A DNA stretch of 55,237 nt from Rossellomorea vietnamensis. Lineage in GTDB: Bacteria > Bacillota > Bacilli > Bacillales > Bacillaceae_B. The position numbers and the translations under genes are program-made. The notes beneath the pieces are model-generated. The model had not been told where the DNA came from. It saw only the letters and a program-made list of their open reading frames with translations, and made no database searches. Shown here in pieces: positions 45,680-55,061 of the stretch. The first letter of the stretch is position 1. Each line of letters starts with the position of its first letter. The DNA is taken from positions 36,946-92,182 of the forward strand of contig NZ_VTEH01000011.1 in the NCBI RefSeq assembly GCF_008180615.1, read 5' to 3'.

Positions 45680-46507
45680 ATGAAGCCGGAACTGAAAGAT
45701 ATTGTCTCCAAAAGCATACTGACGCCGGGAAAAGGGGCGATCGATAACTTTACTCATTCGCTGAATCCCTACGCCGGCTGTGTTTTTGGGTGTAAATACT
45801 GCTATGTCAGGCAGATGCCGATTTCCCTTTTTCGTGAACAAGAATGGGGAACATGGGTGGATATCAAAACCAACGCCGCGGAAATCCTCAGAAAGGATCT
45901 CGCTAAAGCAAAGAAAAAAGGGCCGGTCACCCTGTTCATGTCTTCCTCTACCGATCCTTATCAGCCGATTGAAGCAAAAACCGGGCTGACGAGGAGCCTG
46001 CTGGAAGTCATGCTGGAAGAGAAGCCGGAGTTCATCCATCTGCAGACAAGATCTCCTTTAGTGAAAAGGGACATGGATCTTTTTAAACAGTTCAGAAACA
46101 AAATCAGAATCTCCATGACGATAGAAACCGATAAAGAAGAGGTCCGAAAAGCGTTCTCTCCAACGGCACCGCCGATTCCTGCCAGGATGTCTGTGCTGAA
46201 AGAACTTACAGAAGCGGGAATCATGACGCAAGCCACGATCGCGCCGCTGCTTCCATGTACGAGAGAGTTTCCGGAAAAATTAAAGAGGATTGCGAAAAGA
46301 GTGACCATCGATGACTTTTGGATGGGGGACGGCAGCGGCGGAAGAAGGACTGCCAAGCTTGGGGTTGAGGAGATTTATAGACAGCTTGGCTTGGAGAAAT
46401 GGTACAATCCGACAGCCTATAAAGTCGTACTGAAAATGCTGCGGGAAGAATTCCAGGATACCGGCATAGAGATCGGGGTATCAAAAAACGGGTTCAGTCC
46501 GGAATGA
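45680..46507 (+). CDS. Radical SAM protein related to spore photoproduct lyase
   Basis: A 275-residue iron-sulfur enzyme. The cluster motif is C-x3-C-x2-C (Cys34, Cys38 and Cys41 in GCVFGCKYCYV), followed by VTLFMSSSTDPYQPIE and the late WYNPTAYKVVLKMLREEF block. This is the SPL/Rv2578c-like subgroup; it is shorter than true SplB and lacks obvious features that would prove DNA-repair function. A GAGGGGGTGAG site precedes the ATG. It ends just before palindrome E3. Confidence 0.82.
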   Translation: MKPELKDIVSKSILTPGKGAIDNFTHSLNPYAGCVFGCKYCYVRQMPISLFREQEWGTWVDIKTNAAEILRKDLAKAKKKGPVTLFMSSSTDPYQPIEAKTGLTRSLLEVMLEEKPEFIHLQTRSPLVKRDMDLFKQFRNKIRISMTIETDKEEVRKAFSPTAPPIPARMSVLKELTEAGIMTQATIAPLLPCTREFPEKLKRIAKRVTIDDFWMGDGSGGRRTAKLGVEEIYRQLGLEKWYNPTAYKVVLKMLREEFQDTGIEIGVSKNGFSPE

Positions 46508-46519
46508 AATAGAAGTACG

Positions 46520-46574
46520 TTAACACGTTAAAGCGCTGAGAGGGACTGTCCCTTTCAGCGCTTTAACGTGTTAA
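46520..46574. repeat. GGGACTGTCCC palindromic element E3 (55 nt), likely bidirectional terminator
   Basis: Arms TTAACACGTTAAAGCGCTGA and TCAGCGCTTTAACGTGTTAA are perfect complements around a GAGGGACTGTCCCTT centre. It lies between the convergent radical SAM and xylE genes. Confidence 0.92.
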
Positions 46575-46614
46575 TGTTATAGAAATTTCAATAGTAATCA
46601 GGCATTGCCTGGAG

Positions 46615-48030
46615 TTATATGGCCTTGCTGTTCTTAGCTGAAGGGACCTGCCACAGTTTTTCCATTTGTTCGAGTGATTTCCCTTTGGTTTCAGGGACAA
46701 ACTTCCAAACGAAAATCGCAGATAGTACACTCATGATCCCGTAGATTCCATATGTCATACCACCGCTGAATTCCATCATCATCGGATAGGTTGAAGACAC
46801 CAGATAGTTGGCTGCCCACTGTGCCGCGACAGCAATGGCTACAGCTTGGCCTCTGATTCTGTTAGGAAAGATTTCAGAGATTAATACCCAGCAGACCGGG
46901 CCCCAGGAAATCATGAAGGAAGCAGTATATACAACGATGAACAGCAGGGTGCTGATGCCAATAATATTGGCAAAGGCCAAGCCTGCCACACCGAACATGC
47001 CAATGGCCATGCCGATTGAGCCAACAATCAATAAAGGCTTGCGTCCCAGTTTATCGACTGTCATGATAGCAATCACTGTGAAAATGACATTTACCAGCCC
47101 CATGACAATCGTCTGCAGCATAGAGGCATCTTTTGCTGCACCCATGCTCTCAAAAATCCGCGGAGCGTAATAGAGAGCGACATTGATTCCCACAAACTGC
47201 TGAAAAACAGAGAGGAGGATTCCAATAGCGATCACCATTTTACCATAAGCGAAAACCGATAATTTTTCAGTAGAAACATTCACCGATTCCTTGATGTCTC
47301 TTAAGATAGACTTGGCAGCAGCGGTTCCATTTATTTTGCTGAGGATACTCAATGCGCCTTCATCATCTTTTTTTAATGCAAGATACCGAGGTGTCTCCGG
47401 GACGAAAAATAAGAAGATGCAGAACAATAATGCGGGAATGGCTTCCGATGCGAACATATACCTCCAGCCAATCTCGTTTATCCATTCCAAAGATTGTCCG
47501 CTTGCAATGCCCCAGTTAACAAAATAAACGACAAGCATCCCAAAGATGATGGCAAATTGATTGAACGAAACTAACCGTCCCCGGATATGGGCAGGTGCTA
47601 TTTCCCCAATATAGATTGGAACGATGGCAGATGCTAAACCTACACCAATACCGCCGATTATTCTGTAAATATTAAAGGCGATCAATAAACCGATTGTCGG
47701 TTCACCGGGAGTAAAAAATAAAATCTCCGGGTAGGCCGATCCCAAAGCGGATAATAAGAAAAGAACGGCAGCGATAATCAAAGATTTCTTACGGCCGTAT
47801 GCAGAAGAGAAGTATCCTGATAGAAGTCCTCCAATAATACATCCAATTAACGCACTTGAGATGGTGGCTCCATGAATGAAGGAACTTAAGCCGAGTCCGT
47901 CAATTAGATAGGATTGTACTGATTTTTCTGCCCCGGATATAACAGCAGTGTCGTAGCCGAAGAGCAAACCGCCCAGAGTGGCGACGAGTGTGATGGAAAA
48001 AATGTAAAGTGAACTCTTCTGTTTTGTCAT
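46615..48030 (-). CDS. xylE: D-xylose:H+ symporter, MFS sugar porter family
   Basis: A 471-residue, 12-helix sugar porter. The opening YIFSITLVATLGGLLFGYDT and blocks GGIGVGLASAIVPIYIGEIA, GIGILLSVFQQFVGINVALY and WGPVCWVLISEIFPNRIRGQ closely follow E. coli XylE as I remember it; the final FVPETKGKSLEQMEKLW is the family signature. The XylR-like operator and cre upstream support xylose as the substrate. The ribosome site before ATG 48030 is poor (an in-frame TTG 48045 is no better). No xylA, xylB or xylR is in the window. Confidence 0.87.
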   Translation of the reverse strand: MTKQKSSLYIFSITLVATLGGLLFGYDTAVISGAEKSVQSYLIDGLGLSSFIHGATISSALIGCIIGGLLSGYFSSAYGRKKSLIIAAVLFLLSALGSAYPEILFFTPGEPTIGLLIAFNIYRIIGGIGVGLASAIVPIYIGEIAPAHIRGRLVSFNQFAIIFGMLVVYFVNWGIASGQSLEWINEIGWRYMFASEAIPALLFCIFLFFVPETPRYLALKKDDEGALSILSKINGTAAAKSILRDIKESVNVSTEKLSVFAYGKMVIAIGILLSVFQQFVGINVALYYAPRIFESMGAAKDASMLQTIVMGLVNVIFTVIAIMTVDKLGRKPLLIVGSIGMAIGMFGVAGLAFANIIGISTLLFIVVYTASFMISWGPVCWVLISEIFPNRIRGQAVAIAVAAQWAANYLVSSTYPMMMEFSGGMTYGIYGIMSVLSAIFVWKFVPETKGKSLEQMEKLWQVPSAKNSKAI

Positions 48031-48092
48031 AATGAATGCAGGCAAATTTTCTATACAACAGGCTAGAAAATACGCTAACTTACAAGAGTAAA

Positions 48093-48230
48093 TAAAGCGT
48101 TTACAAAATAAAGCCTAATGAAAGTATGACTGCTTTCTTTCCCCCCTTGTTCTCTAAATTAATAGTTGAATTTAAAAGTTATCTGAATTGTAGCAGAACT
48201 AACTTAGTTTGTCTAATCAATAAACTAAGT
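48093..48230 (-). promoter_or_regulatory. xylE control region: promoter, XylR-like operator and cre
   Basis: On the minus strand, TAGACA (48215-48210), a 17-nt spacer and TACAAT (48192-48187) form the promoter. The -35 box lies inside an inverted repeat, ACTTAGTTT...AAACTAAGT (48202-48230, 9-bp perfect arms), which matches the TTAGTTT-type operators of Bacillus XylR. A cre-like TGTAAACGCTTTA lies downstream at 48105-48093. Xylose induction with CcpA repression is inferred. Confidence 0.82.
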
Positions 48231-48383
48231 ACAATTTACCAAATTTAAAGCAGTTTAGTATTTTAATAAACAGCGCATTCTGTCGAAATGTGGCACATTA
48301 GAAACTTCCTGTATTTGATGATTACGGCTACTATAGTAATAAAGGCTAATTATCTTGAATGCGAAATAAGAAAGGAAGTTACT

Positions 48384-49943
48384 ATGTTAACCAGTAAGAA
48401 TAAGACGATGATCATTTTTTCGGGAATTGGGGTAGTGCTCACATTTGCCATACATATGATTCATCAAACTTTTACCGTCGCCGCCATGCATGGAGAAACA
48501 TCCACCCACATGGGACATTCACCGCTGTTATATGCCTACCTAGCCGTTCCACTTTTACTTTTCCTTATTTCTCTTTCTTTGTACAAAGTCAATACACAGC
48601 ATAAAGCCCTGCCATGGCTGATTTCTGTTCTTTTTACCTTCATCAGTTTGGCGATGATCGTCAATGGCGGAGGGATGGTTGTCTATCATTTCTCGATTTT
48701 CCTTGTCGTGGCGTTGATTGCGTTTTATGACCGGGTCGATGTCATCGCACTTATGACGGGTATCTTTGCTCTCTTTCATTTGGGTGCCATGTTTGCCGGA
48801 ACCGAAATGCTGTACGGATCCAGTGAATACACTTGGTTTATGTTTGCTCTTCACGCATTCTACCTCGTGCTTACAAGTGCGGGTACCTCTTATCAAATCA
48901 GCATTAGAAATAAATATGTCAGGGAATTAGAAAAAGAAAATCAAAATAAGCAGCAGAAACTGAAGCAAATGTTCGTTAAGATGGACAGTATCGCCGGATC
49001 AGTGTATGAAACAGCCGATACATTAAATAGCGAATCGCAGCAGGCATCAGTTTCTTTTAATGAAATCACAAGACTGTTATCACATCAAAACAACGATTCA
49101 GAAAGACAAGCAGCAGAAGCTGAGAAGAACGGCATCTACATTTCTGAGATCCAGGCTGCTGTAGAACAGATTAGCAAAAGCATAGAAGTCGTCGCCTCAC
49201 AGGCAATGGAAACGACTTCCTCGACAAGCACAGGGAAGGACTCCCTGCAGCATGTATCTTCCATGATGAACGATACGAAAACAGCGCTGGGTGAAACAAA
49301 TGAAATCGTCCACATGCTGAGTTCGAGGTCACATGAAATTGGCAGCATCACAGAAGAGATAGCGGCCATCACTGCAAGCACGAATCTTCTGGCTTTGAAT
49401 GCTTCCATCGAGGCTGCAAGAGCAGGAGAGCACGGAAAAGGGTTCAGTGTCGTAGCCGAAGAGGTCCGCAGGCTGGCTTCTCAGTCAGAGCTGGCGACCC
49501 AGAGGATTTTTACCATTGTGGAAAGTATTCAAAAAGAAATCGAGAGCGCGGGATTAACATCGATGCAAGGTGTTGAAAAGATGGAGGACAGCCAGGCATT
49601 CCTGACCCAAACGATTACGGCTTTTGATGATATTCTTAAAAAATCTCAAGAGGTGGAACTGCAAACGACCGATATAAGTGCATCAAGCCAGCAATTGCTC
49701 GCGAGTGTTCAGTCCGTTTCCGAGACCTACAAGGAGCTCCTTGCCTTCACTCAATCTTCAAAAGGGCAGAACCAGCACATCCTCCAGGCTTCCAATGGCC
49801 AGTATGAAGCAATCGAGCGTATGGTATCGCAAGTAAGCACGCTGAGGAAGATGACAGAGAGCTTGAATGATCTCTTAAGTGATGCAAACCTGGACAAGCC
49901 GGACGAGGAAACTTCGAGTCCGGACTTGAAGCTTGTGGGGTAG
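48384..49943 (+). CDS. Methyl-accepting chemotaxis protein with six-helix membrane sensor
   Basis: A 519-residue receptor. About six N-terminal helices (8-195) replace the usual two helices plus ligand domain. They include a His/Met-rich stretch ([20 protein letters not shown], about 19-38) and further His in helices. No HAMP domain is evident. The signalling domain has the conserved hairpin tip [20 protein letters not shown] and [18 protein letters not shown] 48384 follows AAAGGAAG; the longer reading from 48288 overlaps the control region. Ligand unknown. Confidence 0.85.
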   Translation: MLTSKNKTMIIFSGIGVVLTFAIHMIHQTFTVAAMHGETSTHMGHSPLLYAYLAVPLLLFLISLSLYKVNTQHKALPWLISVLFTFISLAMIVNGGGMVVYHFSIFLVVALIAFYDRVDVIALMTGIFALFHLGAMFAGTEMLYGSSEYTWFMFALHAFYLVLTSAGTSYQISIRNKYVRELEKENQNKQQKLKQMFVKMDSIAGSVYETADTLNSESQQASVSFNEITRLLSHQNNDSERQAAEAEKNGIYISEIQAAVEQISKSIEVVASQAMETTSSTSTGKDSLQHVSSMMNDTKTALGETNEIVHMLSSRSHEIGSITEEIAAITASTNLLALNASIEAARAGEHGKGFSVVAEEVRRLASQSELATQRIFTIVESIQKEIESAGLTSMQGVEKMEDSQAFLTQTITAFDDILKKSQEVELQTTDISASSQQLLASVQSVSETYKELLAFTQSSKGQNQHILQASNGQYEAIERMVSQVSTLRKMTESLNDLLSDANLDKPDEETSSPDLKLVG

Positions 49944-49976
49944 CTGCTTTACGTTGAAAGTGCAAAACACATATGT

Positions 49977-50018
49977 AAGCGCACTTGAATTCACTATTGA
50001 ATTCGAGTGCGTTTTTTT
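49977..50018 (+). terminator. Terminator of the chemotaxis receptor gene
   Basis: AAGCGCACTTGAATTC and GAATTCGAGTGCGTT form a long, nearly perfect stem followed by T7. Confidence 0.85.
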
Positions 50019-50124
50019 ATAGATTTCTCACCAGTTTGGTTTGACGGATTCATTCACTAGGAAGCAGAGTTTATAGAAGGACTCCCCTAAATGGAGTAAC
50101 CGGCCATTTCTGTCATTTCTGCCC

Positions 50125-50316
50125 TGAAATAAGGGAAGATTATTCCCTTAAATCCAGAACTGCCCGCGATTAAGGACAAATAAGGGAAGTTTTTTCCCTT
50201 AATCAATGAAAGATGGCCCATTTTCCTGTTTTCTAAGACAATAGCGGAATTATTTTCACTTATTTAAGCTGTTTTGGGTGCTGTTTCTTAAATAAGAGAA
50301 GTTTCTTCCTTTATTT
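50125..50316. repeat. Palindrome array C4 (four hairpins)
   Basis: Palindromes AAATAAGGGAA...TTCCCTTA have right arms at 50147, 50198, 50259 and about 50310, giving spacings of 51, 61 and 51 nt. The third unit is mixed (ATAGCGGAA...TTTCACTTA). Same four-unit layout as C1-C3. Confidence 0.9.
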
Positions 50317-50934
50317 TTCAATATCCACAATGGCTCTCCGTTCCAGAGTGAACGCGGACCCTCGGGGGCTGAGGCTGGTCTAGCCATACACTTTCATATC
50401 TATCAAAAACCTGTCTGCGGCGCACCGTCTTGCACCTCAAGATCACCCGCTGAAAATTCCTCTCTGGCTTCTTTAATACAGAACAGAAAGCAACTTTACA
50501 ACTTGAACCCAGGGTATAAATCGGCGAGCAGTGAACCTGCCTTCAGAAGTCGAAGGAAAGGACTAACCAGGTTGTGTCGCCCAGAAGATTCATCCCCCAT
50601 ATCCCTTCCTCGATTCTAGCTTCCTCCAACCTTTTACCTCACCGCCAGGTACTCTATTGTAATATTTGAAACAATTCAGTAAAACTTTTCGACAAAATCA
50701 CAATGAATTATTCTTGTCAAAGAAAAGGTATAGAGGTGTGTGAATCTACCCTCAGCCAAGAGAAAGGAAAGCGTAGAAACCTATATTTATCAAGCGATTA
50801 CTTAAAATCAGGAAGTGTTTCTACCCATATACAATACCAAGTAAACAAAGTGAAAAACAGAGAGATGCTTCGAAGGTCGAAATGAACCAAGCACAAAACC
50901 ACAAAATATGACAATATTTCTAATCTTCAGTATA
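50317..50934. other. Intergenic region before the app operon
   Basis: About 620 nt without a credible gene. A 60-codon frame at 50703-50885 has no ribosome site and unusual composition, so I reject it. The 50340-50520 stretch is more G+C-rich than its surroundings, with nothing recognisable. Confidence 0.4.
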
Positions 50935-50963
50935 TTGAAAAAATTAAGTCTAAATTGTATACT
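50935..50963 (+). promoter_or_regulatory. SigA-type promoter of the app-like operon
   Basis: TTGAAA, a 17-nt spacer and TATACT. It overlaps the long upstream extension of the first gene's frame, which supports the later start codon. Confidence 0.75.
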
Positions 50964-51029
50964 TTCACTCATAAATTACTACAGATTAGCTCCCCAAAAA
51001 ATACGAGACCGGAGGCTGAGGTGACGCAG

Positions 51030-52001
51030 ATGACTCAAAAAGAACTGCTGAATGTAAAAGGGTTGAAAACTTATTTCTACTTGGAGGATAAGAAAGTAGC
51101 TAAAGCTGTCGATGGCGTTGACTTTTCTATAAAGCCGGGAGAAACGCTGGCTTTGGTAGGGGAATCGGGCAGCGGAAAAAGCATCACTTCATTATCGATC
51201 ATGAAGCTGATCGGCAAGCCTGGAAAGATTCAGGAGGGCGAAATTGTCTTCGACGGCAGAAACCTTGTCCATATGGATGACAAGCATATGTCTAAAGTAA
51301 GGGGCAAGGATATTGCAATGATTTTTCAGGAACCCATGACAGCTTTGAACCCTGTTTTTACAATAGGCAACCAAATTGTAGAAACGTTGATCAGACATCA
51401 GAAACTTTCAAAACTGCAGGCTAGTCGCCAGGCAGTGCAATTGCTGAAGATGTGCGGTTTTCCCAGGGCAGAAGAGACTATGCGTGAGTATCCCCATCAG
51501 CTTTCGGGCGGTATGCGCCAGAGGGCGATGATTGCCATCGCCATCTCCTGTGATCCGAAGCTGCTGATTGCGGATGAACCGACGACAGCCTTGGATGTTA
51601 CAATCCAGGCGCAGGTCTTGGATTTACTAGATGAAATGAAAAGAAAGTTCAATATGGCCGTTCTCTTGATCACCCATGATTTAGGAGTGGTAGCAGAGTA
51701 TGCCGATAGAGTGATGGTGATGTACGGAGGGCAGATTGTTGAGGAAACGGACGCTGAAACGATTTTTGATCAGCCAAAGCACCCTTATACACAGGGCTTG
51801 CTCGAGAGCCTGCCAAGCTTGGAGAAGGAAGTCGACCGGCTGGGGGCCATTAAAGGCACCGTTCCTCCTTCACACCTATTTCCTGCAGGCTGCCGTTTTG
51901 CCGACCGCTGTCCGCACGTAATGGATAAGTGCAGGGCTGAGAATCCTGAGCTAATGCCGATTGAACCGGACCGCAGGGTTCGCTGCTATCTATATGAATA
52001 A
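51030..52001 (+). CDS. appD: Oligopeptide ABC transporter ATPase (AppD/OppD type)
   Basis: A 323-residue ATPase. Walker A is GESGSGKS (44-51), the signature LSGGMRQRAMIA, Walker B with ADEPTTALDV. The C-terminal Cys-containing oligopeptide-transporter domain is present (PAGCRFADRCPHVMDKCRAE), with three Cys for a possible Fe-S cluster. I use ATG 51030 with GAGGTGA upstream; GTG 51021 with GGAGG is the alternative. Gene order D-F-A matches the B. subtilis app operon. Confidence 0.9.
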   Translation: MTQKELLNVKGLKTYFYLEDKKVAKAVDGVDFSIKPGETLALVGESGSGKSITSLSIMKLIGKPGKIQEGEIVFDGRNLVHMDDKHMSKVRGKDIAMIFQEPMTALNPVFTIGNQIVETLIRHQKLSKLQASRQAVQLLKMCGFPRAEETMREYPHQLSGGMRQRAMIAIAISCDPKLLIADEPTTALDVTIQAQVLDLLDEMKRKFNMAVLLITHDLGVVAEYADRVMVMYGGQIVEETDAETIFDQPKHPYTQGLLESLPSLEKEVDRLGAIKGTVPPSHLFPAGCRFADRCPHVMDKCRAENPELMPIEPDRRVRCYLYE

Positions 52002-52013
52002 GGGGGGAGCTCC

Positions 52014-53027
52014 GTGTCAGTTATAGAAAAAGAGCACAAAGCAGGAACGGATCAGGAATATATACTAGAAGCTATTAATATTAAAAAATACTTCCCTATT
52101 AAAGGCGGAGTTCTCAAGAAGACCATTGGCCACGTCAAAGCAGTGGATGATGTTTCTCTTTCTATTAAAAGAGGAGAAACGCTTGGGGTGGTCGGCGAGT
52201 CAGGGTCAGGGAAATCCACTCTTGGCCGTGTGATCCTCCGGCTGCTGCAGCAAACGGAAGGGAAGATCATTTTTGAAGACAATGATATCTCGGCTTTGGG
52301 CACCCGCAAGCTCCGTCCTTACAGAAGGGATATGCAGATTGTCTTTCAAGATCCATTTGCTTCACTCAATCCCAAAATGAGTGTAGAAGAATTAATAGAG
52401 GAGCCCTTAATTGTACAAACCTCATTGAAAAAGAAGGAGAGAAAAGACAAGATTATTTCCCTGCTGCAAAAGGTGGGGCTGCGTTCGGAAGACAGACTGA
52501 AATATCCCCATGAATTTTCAGGAGGACAAAGACAGCGGATCAGCATCGCCAGGGCACTTGCTCTGAATCCAAAATTTATCATCTGCGACGAGCCGGTATC
52601 AGCACTCGATGTATCCATTCAGGCTCAGGTGCTGAATCTGATGGCAGACCTCCAGGAAGAATTCGGCCTTACGTACTTGTTCATTGCCCATGATCTTAGC
52701 GTAGTCAAGCACATAAGCGACAGGATTGCCGTTATGTATCTTGGACGGATTGCTGAAATTGCTCCTAAGAAAAACTTGTATGACCAGCCGCTCCATCCAT
52801 ATACCCAGGCATTATTATCTTCCGTTCCTTCTATTGAAAAAAGAAAGAACCGTGAAAAAATCATATTGACCGGTGACCTGCCCAGCCCCTCAAACCCGCC
52901 ATCCGGATGTGCATTCAGGACTAGATGCCCCAAGGCACATGAGAGATGTGCAGTCGACCGGCCGGAGCTGATTGATGCAGGAGGCGGTCATCATGTAGCC
53001 TGCCACCTGTACGATAAGCAGGTTTAA
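52014..53027 (+). CDS. appF: Oligopeptide ABC transporter ATPase (AppF/OppF type)
   Basis: A 337-residue partner ATPase. Walker A is GESGSGKS (about 61-68), the signature FSGGQRQRISIA, Walker B with CDEPVSALDV, and the C-terminal Cys domain reads PSGCAFRTRCPKAHERC. The GTG start at 52014 has a strong GGGGGGAG, 12 nt after the appD stop. Forms the ATPase heterodimer with AppD. Confidence 0.9.
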   Translation: MSVIEKEHKAGTDQEYILEAINIKKYFPIKGGVLKKTIGHVKAVDDVSLSIKRGETLGVVGESGSGKSTLGRVILRLLQQTEGKIIFEDNDISALGTRKLRPYRRDMQIVFQDPFASLNPKMSVEELIEEPLIVQTSLKKKERKDKIISLLQKVGLRSEDRLKYPHEFSGGQRQRISIARALALNPKFIICDEPVSALDVSIQAQVLNLMADLQEEFGLTYLFIAHDLSVVKHISDRIAVMYLGRIAEIAPKKNLYDQPLHPYTQALLSSVPSIEKRKNREKIILTGDLPSPSNPPSGCAFRTRCPKAHERCAVDRPELIDAGGGHHVACHLYDKQV

Positions 53028-53102
53028 GATGACTAGTTAAAGGAGGTGGTGCCACTCTATTCTTTCGGTTCGGCCATGCTTTTTTAAAACTAAAAGGGGT
53101 GA

Positions 53103-54860
53103 ATGAGTTTGGTAAAAAAGAAGAGTTGGCTGCTTATGCTTGTGACTGTTATGGTGCTTGGAATGCTGGCTGCTTGCAGCGGAACATCATCTACTAATGA
53201 AGAAGGAAACCAAAATGAAGGAGACGGGGAGGCTAAAACCGGCGGCACATTGACAGGTGCTATGGACACTGCGCCTACGGGGCTGTTTAACCCAATCTTC
53301 TACACAGAAGCTTATGAATCTAACATTCTTTCTTTAACTCATGAAGGCTTGTTAAGCCAAAATACAGAACTTGAATTTATTCCTAACCTGGCAACAGAAT
53401 GGGAGCCTAATGATGATAATACAGAATATACCTTCAAACTCAAAGATGGAGTCAAGTGGCATGATGGCGAAGACTTTACTGCTGATGATGTTGTATTTAC
53501 TTACAAAACGCTTTCAAGTCCGGGCTATATAGAGGCTGGCGGAGTCCGTACGAACTATGTGGAAAGACTCGCAGGCTATGAGGATTTCTCAACTGGAAAA
53601 ACAGACGACTTTCAAGGAGTAGTCAAGGTAGATGATCATACAGTCAAATTTGTTTTTGCAGAGCCGAACGTGCTTGCTTTGGCCGATGCAAGCTTCACCA
53701 TCATTCCTGAACATAAATTCGCGGATGTGCCTGTTGCCGAAATCCCTGAACATGCCGCTTCCCGTGATCCTAACGAAGTGGTCGGAACCGGGCCTTTCAG
53801 TTTCACGGAAATGGTGGAAGGTGAACAGTATGTTCTGACGAAGCACGAAGATTACTGGCAAGGAGAGCCCAAGCTGGACAGCGTTGTCTGGAGAGTTGTC
53901 GACCAGTCTGTCATCCTCGGATTGCTTGAAAATGGCGAAATCGATTTTGTCGCAGATCCAAACGGATTCCAGGCTGCCGACTATGACACAGTTGCTGCCA
54001 TGGAACATGTAGAAATTGTTGAACAGCCGGATTTCGGATATCAAATCATGGGTATGATGCATAACCACCGTGCAAAAGGTGATACGACCATCTCCCCTGA
54101 TAAATGGACGAAAAATGAAAAGTTAGCTGACCCGAAAGTACGCCAGGCGATTGCTTATGCGATCGACCGCCAGGCCATCATTGACGGATTGTTGTTCGGA
54201 CGGGGAGCGATTCAAAATTCCCCTATCGCGACACAATTCTGGGCTTACGATGAAACCAACCCAAATCAATATGCATTTGATGCGGATAAAGCAAACTCCC
54301 TTCTCGATGAAGCGGGCTATGTTGATAAAGACGGAGACGGATTCCGTGAAGATCCACAAGGAAACGAATGGGTGCTGAATCTGAACTACCCGACAGGAAA
54401 CCAAATCCGTGAGCGTTCTGCTCCAATCATTGAAGAGTTCCTTGAAGCAGTCGGCATCAACATCGACCTTCGCCAGCCGAAGGAAGCAGCTGCCTACTTT
54501 GAAGATCTGGAATTGAACAGCCAGGACTGGGATCTTTACCTGATCGGCTGGAGCTTGGGCAGTTCCGATCCAGATCCAAGCGGCTTATGGAATTCAACGG
54601 CAGGTTATAACTATTCCCGCTGGAACAACCCTGAAGCTGACCAATTGCTGAAGGATGCGTTTACTCCTCCGGATGCATTTGACCAGGAATACCGCAAGAA
54701 AGTGTACAGCGACTGGCAGGTTAAATTCTCTGAAGACCTCCCTGCAGTCATTCTTTATGCACAAAACAGCCTATGGGCGCACAACAAGCGATTCCAAGGC
54801 GTAGAAGTTCTTCCGTATTCCTTCTTAAGCAATGCGCACAACTGGTATGTAACAGAGTAA
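53103..54860 (+). CDS. appA: Oligopeptide-binding lipoprotein (AppA type, SBP family 5)
   Basis: A 585-residue extracytoplasmic peptide receptor. The signal peptide ends at lipobox LAAC (Cys25 from ATG 53103). Family 5 hallmarks are present: LATEWEPNDDNTEYTFKLKD, GVKWHDGEDFTADDVVFTYK and AIAYAIDRQAIIDG. The PTGLFNPIFYTEAYESNILS opening resembles B. subtilis AppA. AAGGGG is 3 nt before ATG 53103 but 9 nt before in-frame TTG 53109, so the true start may be the TTG. The two permease genes expected next are not in the window. Confidence 0.9.
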   Translation: MSLVKKKSWLLMLVTVMVLGMLAACSGTSSTNEEGNQNEGDGEAKTGGTLTGAMDTAPTGLFNPIFYTEAYESNILSLTHEGLLSQNTELEFIPNLATEWEPNDDNTEYTFKLKDGVKWHDGEDFTADDVVFTYKTLSSPGYIEAGGVRTNYVERLAGYEDFSTGKTDDFQGVVKVDDHTVKFVFAEPNVLALADASFTIIPEHKFADVPVAEIPEHAASRDPNEVVGTGPFSFTEMVEGEQYVLTKHEDYWQGEPKLDSVVWRVVDQSVILGLLENGEIDFVADPNGFQAADYDTVAAMEHVEIVEQPDFGYQIMGMMHNHRAKGDTTISPDKWTKNEKLADPKVRQAIAYAIDRQAIIDGLLFGRGAIQNSPIATQFWAYDETNPNQYAFDADKANSLLDEAGYVDKDGDGFREDPQGNEWVLNLNYPTGNQIRERSAPIIEEFLEAVGINIDLRQPKEAAAYFEDLELNSQDWDLYLIGWSLGSSDPDPSGLWNSTAGYNYSRWNNPEADQLLKDAFTPPDAFDQEYRKKVYSDWQVKFSEDLPAVILYAQNSLWAHNKRFQGVEVLPYSFLSNAHNWYVTE

Positions 54861-54882
54861 AAATAAGTTGAAGCAAATAAGG

Positions 54883-54917
54883 AAAGAGCGTTCGGTTTGG
54901 CGCCGCGCTCTTTTTTT
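54883..54917 (+). terminator. Terminator after appA
   Basis: AAAGAGCG and CGCTCTTT stem with T7, 23 nt after the appA stop. Confidence 0.85.
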
Positions 54918-54930
54918 AATAAAAAGTGGA

Positions 54931-55032
54931 AGCGCCCCGAACTGCTCCGACAGGCAAATATTCCGAAGAGAAAAAAAGGCGGTTTTCCCTTTTATTCTCT
55001 TCGGGTTATTTGACCCCGAGGAGCAGGGCGCT
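54931..55032. repeat. 102-nt nested inverted repeat
   Basis: Three stacked stems pair across the element: AGCGCC/GGCGCT (54931/55027), CTGCTCC/GGAGCAG (54942/55020) and CCGAAGAGAA/TTCTCTTCGG (54963/54995), with a possible A-rich/T-rich tip. No reading frame. It could be an RNA structure or a tiny mobile-element remnant. Confidence 0.75.
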
Positions 55033-55061
55033 GCAACTGGATTGAATAAAAAGTGGATAGC

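Noticed and set aside
50703..50885. 60-codon frame in the intergenic region before appD
   Set aside because: No ribosome site, no recognisable motif and poor composition for this genome.
50955..51029. N-terminal extension of AppD
   Set aside because: It overlaps the TTGAAA-17-TATACT promoter, and ribosome sites exist only near 51011-51024.
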